Shown here piece by piece: positions 55,053 through 64,000 of a stretch of 64,000 bases of DNA (positions are counted from its first letter, which is position 1; each line of letters begins with the position of its first letter). This DNA comes from Pseudoneurospora amorphoporcata (lineage: Eukaryota > Ascomycota > Sordariomycetes > Sordariales > Sordariaceae): contig MU859064.1 in assembly GCA_033297205.1 (NCBI GenBank), positions 186,001 through 250,000 of the forward strand. Reading direction: 5' to 3'. A model generated the notes under the pieces. That model saw nothing but the letters and a program-made list of their open reading frames with translations, was not told the DNA's origin and ran no database searches. The position numbers and the translations under genes were made by a program.

Positions 55053-58000
55053 TTAAGGAGCAGGCACCTTGTTCGCGTCCCACCAGGGGAAGAACCTCTC
55101 TCCCTCCGACAACGTCTTGATCGTGCAAGCCGAATCCTCACAGCCCGTATACGGCTGGGTGTTGCCCCACCACTCGATGCTCACCCTGGCCCACTGCACC
55201 GAGAACAGCATCACGATACCACTGACCGCAATACCCGCGCTGAAGGCCGCACTCAACACGAAGTTGTACTTGGACCAGAACGCCAAGTACCTGTTGCGCA
55301 CATAGATCCAACTCAACCAAGCAATGGGAACTGCAGGCCAGCAGTAGCTCATGCTGTACGGCGCCCAGTTGAGTCCACCGTAAAACAGGGCCACGGGGTG
55401 GAACTGACGGATGAACTTATTGCGCGGGAACTTGCGGATGATAAGCCAGAAGATGACCGGGATGCAAAGACCGATCGGGAATCCCAGCAGGAGCCACTTA
55501 TACTGTCCGTGGATACCGAACACCTTGACGGGACCAATGGTTCCCCACAAGACGGCGGCGGTGAAGAAGGTGTTGATACCGGGGCAGAAGAAACGCATAG
55601 GCGCGTCGGGCTGGCAGATGTTCTCAATGTTGACTTGGAAGTTGAGCACGCCGGTGCAGATGAGGGTGGAAATGAGGGTGGCCACCATCTGGGCGGTGAA
55701 GGTGTGGCGGGGAGGAATCTTGATGTAGTGAGCGAGCTTGAGATCGTTGGCGAAGCTGATGGCATGCGCGCAAGTAACATAACTATGAAATGTTAGCTTG
55801 AAAGCTGACAACAAGAACACATAAAAGGGCAGACTGACCCGAAGGACTTGAAAAAGTTCATGGCCAAGGCGTTACCCTCAACCCAAGCACCACCGATGAA
55901 CTCGGCCAACACGTTCAAGGTAACCTCAATACCCGTCATTGCCTTGATGATGCCAATAGGGATAACAAAGACGATTGCAAGGAACAGGCCATAGGGAACG
56001 ACACCAGCAGTGGTGTATGTGGGCCAGGCGGCAACACCAGCAAAGCCAAGGGCCATGGCAATGACGAGGCAGCCCAAGTACCATAGTTCCGAAACTGATG
56101 GGGGTCTTGTCAGTTATCGTTCCTCGTTTTATTCCCAGGAATGGGTCCTCACCTTCGGGATAAACAGCCATCAGACGGTTGTGAACATCCTTGTACCCAA
56201 CATCCTCTTCCTCGATGCTCTCCCCAGCAGCATTTCTCTTGATCCAACTCTTGGGCTTCACAGACTTCCAGATGTTCTTAAATCCAATGGCAATCTCGGC
56301 TCGATGGAACAGGATGATATGGCTGATGGTGGCCGCATAGATGGCGAAGAAGGCAAAGTACACGATCGTGTTTGCGGCGGAAAGATATGCGGCGCTATAA
56401 TCCATGTACTTCGCCTCGTCGAACATGCCCTTCTCGTTAATGGCGCGCGAGACGTTGTACAGGCTACCGTGATGGTCAAACACACGGTTGCTGTTGATTG
56501 GGAGATATCCGGTATTCCAGACATTGGTGTACCAAATGCCTAGAATGATGAAGCCGAAGAACGCCATGCCGAAGGTCTTGTTGAAGGTGGTGAAAGCAGG
56601 TACCATCTGGCATGTGTTAGCACGAGTCCTTAAGAGAAGGAATTACAAGGAGACTCACGAGAGGGTCAACGGCGTCGAAAAGCATCACGTTCCAATCGAA
56701 AGTTGGGAAGGGGTTAAACATCTGTTCACAAGATCAGTATCAAGACATCACGACAACACTAATCCATAATACGGAGGAACACTCACGCCCGTGCCGTTTT
56801 GGAATCCGGTGAGAATGTTCAAGTTCAAGTTCTGCCAAACGTCAGTTTCACTTGTGATCAACCACAGAGGAAAATTGGGGCTGTCTTACGTTGGGAGCGA
56901 TCCATGTCATCCAGGAGAAGAATGTCAACGCCTCAAAGAGGTAGTTGGGGAACCAGAAGTACACGAACATGGCGCCGAAAGCCCACATGAAAAACTTGAA
57001 GCGCGACATGCTGTACAACTTCTTGAATGGACCGGGAACTTTATGGTTTTCCTCGTGGTGCAGAGCCGAGTTGAGGGCGATTGTTACCAAAGATGCAGGC
57101 CAGACGCAGTAGGATGGGTAGACGATGAAGCGGCGAGTGATACCTATTTTCCCTCTGTCAGTCACTCAACATCCTTCACATCAGTCGAAGGGAAAAGGAT
57201 GCCACCCACCAGCAAGGCCATATCCGATGAAGTTGGTGCTCAACGCGATCAAAATCTGGTACGCAAAGCTGTTCGCATACGATTGGTTAAAGTACTGCGG
57301 CAGCACCTGTGTCCACACAATGTACTGCGTGTAGGGCAGCGACTTGGCAGTGTTTGCCATGATGGCGATGAGCATGTGTTCCTTCTTGCTGAACTTTCCT
57401 GGGTTAAGGTTGTGCTTGGTGCCAAAGAGGGTGAACTCATAATACGGCATCCATTTCTCCCAGGCTTTGCCGAGAGGAAAAGCAAGGAGCTGAGCAACGT
57501 TGGATTCGATCGTAATGCTGGGCTGGCGAACACTAAAGAGCTGTGTTGATGGTCAGCTATGAGAACTGTGATGGTTCACGCAAAGAACAGTTCTGGCCTA
57601 CCTGGTTGACAAAGGCCAAGATGACAGAGAATAAGACGCCAATGGTCCAAGAACGAATGGTTGAGCACGGCGTGGAAGGGTCGTCGGTGTTGTCAACAAC
57701 GGCGCGTACTTCGGCGTAGGGACTGTTGCTCTGAATGAGAGCAGCTTCAATCTTCATCTCGGTGATGATATCATGGTGCTTTTCCGGGTTCGCAAGGATG
57801 TTTTCTTGGTTGGCTGTGTTGTGGACGTGTCAGACCAACTCAGAACAGGAAATGGCTTGGCTTTGGACTACGCAAGCAGACACTCACCGAGAAATGCTTG
57901 GATCTTTTCAAGAACCACATGGGGAAAGTTGGGATCGCGTCCATGCATCTTGACGACGTTCTTCATCAACTTGACGACCTCTTCGAGACTAAGGGATTCA

Positions 58001-58258
58001 GCCACAGCCTTCGCTTGGAGGAGGTCTTCTTCGGTAACATCGAGGTGCCTGTACAGTCAGTCTCTGGTATTAGTTCCATAGGGGATGAGCGAACTCGGCT
58101 TACCCTTCAATAACCTGTGCTTCCTCCGAGTCGATGCGGTCAAGGCCGATCTCATGAACGCCACCGACCTTCTCATCGTACTTTTCCGAAAGAGCAGGAG
58201 CCTGATCACTCCCGGCAGGAGTGATGTTGACTGCCTTCTCATCTCTGGTGGTCGCCAT
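55053..58258 (-). CDS. OPT family oligopeptide transporter
   Basis: Ten exons keep frame throughout and give 886 aa: 58258-58104, 58048-57888, 57813-57602, 57540-57210, 57143-56890, 56831-56787, 56721-56659, 56606-56153, 56094-55839 and 55782-55053. OPT proteins are proton-coupled importers of tetra/pentapeptides or glutathione-type substrates with 12-16 membrane helices. Landmarks are SVRQPSITIESNVAQLLAFP, TNFIGYGLAG, NLNILTGFQNGTG, NVLAEFIGGAWVEGNALAMN, FFKSFGYVTCAHAISFANDL, YIKIPPR and GINTFFTAAVLWGTIGP, and the N-terminal ~100 residues are hydrophilic. Start 58258 (MATTRDEKAVNITPAGSDQ) is the first ATG of the open frame. Exons 6 and 7 are only 45 and 63 nt. Likely plasma-membrane located. 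Confidence 0.95.
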
Positions 58259-61004
58259 GGCGTGCGGTCAACACGCCGATGAGGCTGATGAACTGCTGAG
58301 ATATGTGGTATGGATGGACAGTCAGGAGCAAATTCTTAAGACGTGAAGGATGGCTGCATGACACAGACGAGGGGGGAAAGAGGTTGATATCTTCCTTTCT
58401 ATACATGGTACCACAGACCACTCGGGGAAGCACGCCACATGCCTCAACATCACAGCACCCACATGAAGCTGTACACCTGCATTCTGCAACGCTCCCGACT
58501 AACTTATCTTGGCTTTACTAGAAAAGGGTGTGAGTGCCTAGTAGTAATGACCTTCCCAGACGGGCGGGCCAAGAGAATGGTGAACAGGATATTTCTGGAT
58601 GAGGAAGATGTAGCTGATGAAACTTGATGCCATGTTTGCCAAACCCTTGCAGCAATTACCCCGTCTGGGCGCTGCATCTTGGCTCGCAGTGATGGACGCC
58701 TAGACGGCGAGAAAGGGAAAGACACTGGGTTAGACAGGGTGGGGTGGCGGCTGGGAGGGCGGTTCTGAACATGGTTCTCGAACCCACAAGGGCGGTGATG
58801 AAGGAGGCAAGATAACCCTGTCAATGGCCTGTCAGATATTGGCTACCCATTGCCCGGATCGAGGTTCTTGGGGATTATCGTGGGCATGACGGAGAAGAAG
58901 CCGCGAGCAATGATGGCAGTGCAGTGCACAAGATGACTGGAGAATGTGCTCAGGATGCTCTGCAAACTCGGAGGCATGAGCTTTTGGAGCTGTGTACCTG
59001 CACTGTGGGGAGGTCAAAGCTTCGACGGAGGGGATTCGGCAACCACAGACACTTCAGTCGCACATTCTCCGACCTCATTGCTCTTCAATCGCAACTTCCT
59101 CTTATGGACCACTGCCAAGAGGTCGAGATCACTTGATCATGAAGAGGGGGAAAGAGAGCGTTAGAGGATGCATGAGACAAAGACATCACATGAAGGCGAA
59201 ATACATTTCATGAGAACTGCCTGAACCGTTCACATACCAATTCTACGTGATACTCCACCAGAGAAGGTTAAGTTGGCTTGATGGCCTAGACCAAGACCCC
59301 TGCCCAGGACTGACGATGGCCGGACATAAGGTTTTGGTGGTTCAGGTGGACACCTAGGTACCCTTGCCCTAGAGCTAAGGCCCGCATTTGCGTACCTAGG
59401 GTCCATTGTTCCTTCCATTCCAGGGATCAAGGCGCCTGGGACGTCTGTGTAAGGTTTGAAAGGAACGATGCGAGTTTCTTGTCTTGTGAGAAAGAAATGT
59501 TGGTGCCAGAAGATCTTCCCTCTGCAGACGCTAACATCTTAACTTCCAGACCACTCCAAGATCTCCATCACACCAAAATTCTTGCTCTTTTGCATTTCAC
59601 TGCTTTTATTGCGTGATAGGTGAAGCAGTCATGGAAGACAGTATCATTTCTCGTGGATTTTGCCGCCATGTGAAACCAATCGCGCATCCGCCAGATATTT
59701 GAAGGTGCCACATATAGTTTAACTTCTCACCCTCGTTTCTTCCGCGACATACAGCCTGCAATTGCATGAGACTACCCGAACCAAACAAGGGCCCCGACAT
59801 GGGCGTCGTCCGCATTCCGAAGGAGACAAGACAAAGATCCATCAAGCCATTTCAACAGCCCGAGAGCCAAGACTGCACGCCGTGGTCGATCATCACCTTG
59901 AATCTTGGACCTACCTGAACCAAAGATTCCCAGCTTTTTGGTCGAGACCCAAGTGACCAATCCCTGCTGACTTTCGTCTCATAGCTTTATCCGACCTAGC
60001 TCGTATCACGCCTTCTTCAGCGCATCCAGCCCCCAACAACAAGGACGATATCAGTGCTGAAACGGGGAGGAGGTTAAGGTCTGTTTCTCGTTGTTAGTGT
60101 CTCTCGGTCCCTTGGCGTACCTTGGCTTTTCTTGCGTTGATGTCGTCCATTGGATGCTAGTCGATGGTCCCGATAGCAACCAAGACTCTGGGGTTGTACG
60201 AGCTTGAACATTGGTCGGGCCGCCAAACCACAACGGCGCGCTCCCGTCTTAGCTGTTCATGCGTACCAAAGGCCCAATTTTAGCACTTTCCCACGATATT
60301 TCCCCAGATTGAAGTACTAATGACCGGAAGCTGAGTCGCGTGGGGGAATGTTTCTGAGTACAGTCAGTCTGGTCGGCAGCCAGGACTGTCAGTAAGGTTC
60401 GTAGCTAGAACAAAGAACCAAAGCAGAGGCCGTTGATCACAAATAGAGATAAGGTTCTGAGAAGACAGGGGTTCGACTTACACGGGACAAAGCCACTACC
60501 GGTCGTGATAGGAAGATGGGGTAATCAGAACACCAACCACTGCGCAACCTCGTACGCACCATCCTTTTTCCACGACCGTGGCACAATTTGTTTTCTCTAA
60601 TTGATCAATACTTGGTGTAGGTATCACAAAAAGCTGCAAGTGCGGAGACAGGTGAGAGATTCGCACACCTTTTCATGTTGCAATGCCGCCAAGAACTGAG
60701 CTCATTAATCGGCGCCCTTATGGGGTTGCAGTCACGACAGAGTTAGGAAGGTGCTAAAGATCTCCTCCCACCTCCCGACCAAATGCGCCCCACCAAACGC
60801 ACATGTCAAATGTCCTCCGACCCTGAGCACACGAGCACCTACCAGCACATAGTTAACCCTATCGCACCTTAGCCTCGACGCCTTCACTTTTGACCTGCCA
60901 TGTTGATCCATCATAGCAGCGATATCGCTTCATGCTAGTCATCAAGTTCGCTCGAGCAAATCGCACCTCTTCCAGACTTTCCAGAGTGTCGGGAGCTACA
61001 TTTA
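58259..61004. other. gene-poor region upstream of the OPT gene
   Basis: 2.7 kb with only short frames. A hairpin-forming inverted repeat lies at 59348-59404 (arms GGACACCTAGGTAC and GTACCTAGGGTCC, ~30-nt loop). A TTCGAC-containing segment near 60473 was checked as a tRNA and rejected. Confidence 0.45.
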
Positions 61005-61376
61005 GGGTGTGTTCGGCAAACCTGGAAATGGCTTTCAGAAATGAAACTTTCAGGAGGTACTGCGCAGGCTGTCCTGAAATCTGGGCTAGGAATCGAATTT
61101 CAGAATCAGATTTCAGTAGCTCTTGGATGCTGAAATGGTTTTCTGAAATTCTGAGGAAATGGTGTTTTGTGATTGGTGGGTTGGGGCAATTGTGGGGCAA
61201 GCCGTTCATGAAACTGGATTTCCGCCCGGAAACCTTTCAGATCACTCGAACGCGATTCTGAAATGGATCTTTCTGAAGATTTCCTAACAAAAAATTTCTT
61301 AGATACTCGAACAGGTTTCTGAATTTAGGTTTCTGAACTTTTCAGAAGGCCACTTCCAGGTTTGCCGAACGCACCC
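61005..61376. mobile_element. MITE, PIF/Harbinger-like (372 bp)
   Basis: The ends are terminal inverted repeats: left GGGTGTGTTCGGCAAACCTG and right, read on the minus strand, GGGTGCGTTCGGCAAACCTG. The match extends to 29 bases with three differences. Flanking TTA at 61002-61004 and 61377-61379 is a 3-bp target duplication, the hallmark of PIF/Harbinger elements. The interior has no transposase and is filled with variants of TTTCAGAA and its complement TTCTGAAA in both orientations, so the element can fold extensively. The only frame through it (60932-61261) crosses the left boundary and is not a gene. Non-autonomous, so mobilised in trans if at all. Confidence 0.85.
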
Positions 61377-62149
61377 TTACAGGAATAGCACAAAGCACAT
61401 GCTATCCATCCATCGTGGGATGCAAAGCGCTTTTGTCGTTCCTATCGAGTTTCAAATGCAAGTCGCTATCACCAACAGATAGATCATGCATTCGATAGCT
61501 TCAGCAACCTCTTCAAAGGACTTGATCATTGAAATTGATAACCGCCGGCTTGGGGATCTCCGATCAAGACACAAACTCCCAAGTCCCCAAATGACAGCTT
61601 CGCCCTTCCAGACGGGGGGCAAGCTTCCAACGTCCATCACGTCTCGACCGGCACGTCGTGAAATATCCCAAATTCCCATCAAATGCTCCCCAACTGCTTG
61701 ACAAAGCCCAATGAACCAGTGCTCTGGGAAATACTGATAGTACGAAAAGGATGACCGCATTAATCGTTGGGAATAGCATCATCACTTCATTCCTTCATCC
61801 ACTCACCTACTTCCCCACCACCGCACCACCTCTCACCAACCATTCCTGCACTCAGCACCACTCGCGCCTTCTCTCTTCCACCTTCCCAACCCACTCAAGT
61901 GCTAGCAGGATAGATACTGCAGGGACGTGGATGCACGGTACCTTAGTTTTTCCCAAGACAGAAAGGAAAAAGAAAGAGAAATCAAAGTTCGAGTACGAGA
62001 TAAGGTGGTGTATTTGCTGTAGACCCAGTTGGGCAGAACACTCATGGAACACATACGGCGATGGTTAACGTTACGGGATCTGGAATGATGCGCATGTGGA
62101 ATATATAAGTACAAAAACCACAAGCTTATTCATCAAAAAAGCTACAAAT

Positions 62150-62236
62150 GGGCAATTGGTCTAGGGGTATGATTTTCGCTTCGCATTTCATAGATGCGGC
62201 TGTGAAAGGCCATGGGTTCGAATCCCATATTGTCCA
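62150..62236 (+). tRNA. tRNA, proline-type body, 15-nt intron, anticodon unclear (CGC by canonical splicing)
   Basis: A full cloverleaf folds. The acceptor GGGCAAT pairs with ATTGTCC (one G-U), the discriminator is A62236, and the D arm GTCTAGGGGTATGAT is identical to eukaryotic tRNA-Pro. The anticodon stem is TTCGC/GTGAA, the variable loop AGGCC and the T arm ATGGG-TTCGAAT-CCCAT. Box A (TGGTCTAGGGG) and box B (GGTTCGAATCC) are good and T5 follows at 62239-62243. The anticodon loop holds an insertion. A standard intron after position 37 leaves loop TTCGCA-T and anticodon CGC (Ala codon GCG). A 14-nt intron placed two bases earlier would leave CGG (Pro). CGCAT pairs with ATGCG inside the insertion, as intron-containing pre-tRNAs do. 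Confidence 0.75.
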
Positions 62237-62238
62237 AT

Positions 62239-62298
62239 CTTTTTGCATTTCCGGAAACCGGTGGCCTCGGGTCATCGGTTCGAATCCGGTATTGTCCA
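62239..62298 (+). other. duplicated tRNA 3' half
   Basis: Just behind the tRNA, 62274-62298 repeats a T arm (ATCGG-TTCGAAT-CCGGT) followed by the same acceptor strand ATTGTCC and discriminator A as the upstream gene. Box B is intact and a T6 terminator-like run starts at 62303. No matching 5' acceptor strand or D arm precedes it, so it is a 3' fragment, apparently copied from the neighbouring or a related tRNA gene and then changed in the T stem by compensatory-looking substitutions. Confidence 0.7.
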
Positions 62299-63121
62299 TA
62301 ACTTTTTTGGCTTTTTTTCTTCGTAACACCCCTCCAGTACGAACTAGTTCTACTATATATGGTTTTGTCATCACCAGGGACGTCTTTTTTCTTTTTTTTT
62401 TTTTTTCCTTTTTTTTCTTCTAAAATTCTCTGCCATTTACTCTGCCGTTATGATAAATGTTGTTGTGTGATTGTCCGTAGTAGGCTTTGTTGAGTACCTG
62501 TCTTTCACGCTGACACCGCCGTAGTCGGAAGTAGCCTAAACACATTGTTACAAAGACGGGATCAAACATTGAACATAAAATGATTTGCGAGATCGGTTTT
62601 GTCCTAGGTGTTTGAAAAAGGCAGTCCAGTCACTAGTCAACTTCTTTCGAAATGAATTTTTCGAAGGTCGGTCAGCTCTCGGCTTTGTCGACTTTATAGT
62701 TTTCTTTTTTCAAAATTAAAAGCCCTCTTTACACTCAATTACCAACATATAAGAGGACTCGAATGACAGACAAGCAAATCGGGAAGCTTGTGAGACCTTC
62801 AAAACCAAATGGAGACAGCAAGCTATTAGAGAACATAACTGGTATTCAACTAATGCAAAGTTAAGCAACGCAGTCTTCTCCTATCCTAGCCTCGCCATGA
62901 CGCCGGTTCCTCTGCTTGGTTTTCCTTTCCTTTTCTACACCACAAACACCTGAATGAGCTCAAGCCGTCGATCTCAGACAGATAGCTTGAATACAAAATA
63001 CATCGTCTTTCAGAAGAGAAGTCAAGCTGAGTGAGAGAGACACTTTTCTCTCCATCAAGACGCCAACGCCAGACAGTAATCCCCTCGGCCAAACTTTTCC
63101 AGCCCCTTCAACGTCTATTCT
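62299..63121. other. intergenic, no gene seen
   Basis: About 820 bases, AT-richer than average, with T-rich tracts at 62380-62420. It includes the 3' flank of the SNF5-family gene. Confidence 0.5.
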
Positions 63122-64000
63122 TCACAGAGGCTTAGGGTCAGCTCCGTGAAGGTTCCTAGCCCACCTCGGGAGTTTCCTGTCCCTCTCGTAAATGAAGCCG
63201 CAGTTATTGCAGAGTGACTGTGGCACAAGTTCGTTAGCATCCGTCGTCATCCCGTGCAAACAAATCTTGTATACTTGAACTTACCCTCGGTCCATAAGGT
63301 CCATCCCTCACTGCCCAAACACTGGTGCCCCAAACCCTACAGCACGAGCATCTCCAGCTGTTCCGCTCATTATCCGCCAGCGATCCACCACCACCATACC
63401 CGCCGCCTGTACCACCGCCACCGCCTCCAACATCCGGGGTGTGCCTACCACTAGTCGGCGACAAACTTCTAAACCTTCTCTTCTTCTTGCTCCTCTCCCC
63501 ACGACCCATGCGCTCCTCCTCCTGCTCAATAAGCCCGCCAAATCCGAAACCAACCGGCATGCCGCCCGCCATGCCAGTATTGCTACTGAACCTCGCCGTC
63601 TCTCTGCGCAGTCTGCGAATCTGTCTCTCGCGATCGCCCTCGCGCTTCTCGATTTCTTCTTTGCTGAGCGTCTCCAGCTTGGGCTCCCAATCGTCCGCCA
63701 GATGCTCCGGGTCGTAACGCCAGCCGGCGCCCTCGCCCCCTACGGTGACGGCCGCGTCGTTGGGGAACTCGACGCCGCCGACACCGCCACCCAGCGCGGT
63801 GTTGCCCCAGCCGGCTACCAGGCCTCCGGACTCGCAGGCTTCTTTCTTCAGCTTGAGAACGGCCTCGTAGATGGCGTGCGTCATGGCCGGTACCCACTCG
63901 CCGTGCAGACCGAGGTCGGCGCAGGTTTGCTTGGCGAAGGCCTCGGCGGTGCCTGGCGGGTGGAGGAGCGACCACTCGAATTTGTCGGTGTAGACTTGCG
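63122..64000 (-). CDS. SNF5/SMARCB1-family remodeller subunit with C-terminal GATA-type zinc finger (5' part outside window)
   Basis: Exon 64000-63285 (start beyond the window edge) is joined to exon 63217-63122 by a GTAAGT...CACAG intron of 67 nt. The first visible residues, YTDKFEWSLLHPPGTAEAFA then CADLGLHGEWVPAMTHAIYE, are the second SNF5 repeat, which in SWI/SNF and RSC subunits contacts the nucleosome. A charged linker follows (EEIEKREGDRERQIRRLRRE). The C-terminus is a zinc finger: WRCSCCRVWGTSVWAVRDGP, then, across the intron, GPRSLCNNCGFIYERDRK. Spacing is CX2CX20CX2C. The protein ends LHGADPKPL. The combination suggests a DNA-reading module on a fungal Snf5/Sfh1. Whether it is Snf5 or Sfh1 cannot be told from this part. 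Confidence 0.88.

Noticed and set aside
60440..60560. tRNA-like segment with GGGGTTCGACT and, on the other strand, GCGCAGTGGTTGG
   Set aside because: The T-arm-like and D-arm-like pieces are on opposite strands and no acceptor or anticodon stem pairs.

Overview
The window is filamentous-fungal nuclear DNA, most likely from a Sordariomycete and probably the order Sordariales. The reasons are short introns (mostly 50-120 nt) with GTRNGT-like donors, CTAAC/CTGAC branch points and YAG acceptors, C-ending codon preference in highly expressed genes, a cellulolytic AA9 monooxygenase, a HET-domain relic and fungal-only families such as HRI1, LYC1 and IML2. The species cannot be fixed from the sequence alone. 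All products below were named by reading translations; no database search was run.

Positions 1-30 kb are mostly ordinary single-copy genes: the 3' part of a phenol-hydroxylase-type FAD monooxygenase, an Mpv17/PMP22 membrane protein, phosphoglycerate kinase (418 aa), SEM1/DSS1 (minus strand, unusually long introns), IML2, a sterol-desaturase-superfamily membrane protein with degenerate histidine boxes, a large alpha/beta hydrolase with a long disordered N-terminus, an uncharacterised basic-tailed protein, a Cys-rich ectodomain/TM protein interrupted by an in-frame stop, HRI1 and a SAM methyltransferase.

Positions 29.8-52 kb read as an accessory island with conserved genes scattered through it. 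It holds two tandem paralogues of unknown function with identical intron positions (31.0-33.1 and 34.3-36.0 kb). Three copies of a small single-TM protein family lie nearby (30.3 kb apparently intact, 36.9 and 41.8 kb broken). There is also a HET-domain pseudogene (45.0-47.5 kb) with a 33-nt palindrome just upstream, and a RING-like gene whose open frame continues past a TAG and which has a decayed partial duplicate downstream (48.1-50.1 kb). GAR1, AYR1 and a secreted AA9 LPMO sit inside this zone. Exceptionally long homopolymers (A55; A28G10) sit inside introns of the AA9 and RING genes.

Positions 53-64 kb return to conserved genes: a LYC1-like acetyltransferase and a ten-exon OPT oligopeptide transporter, then about 3.9 kb without a protein-coding gene that contains a 372-bp MITE with near-perfect inverted repeats and a TTA target duplication. 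A proline-type tRNA gene with a 15-nt intron and an unexpected anticodon follows, with a second tRNA 3' half directly behind it. The window ends in a SNF5-family chromatin-remodelling subunit whose C-terminus is a GATA-type zinc finger.

The genes do not form one pathway. The strongest candidates for something undescribed are the tandem paralogue pair with its neighbouring TM-protein family, the stop codon separating ectodomain from TM helix at 26.0 kb, and the tRNA with its duplicated 3' half.
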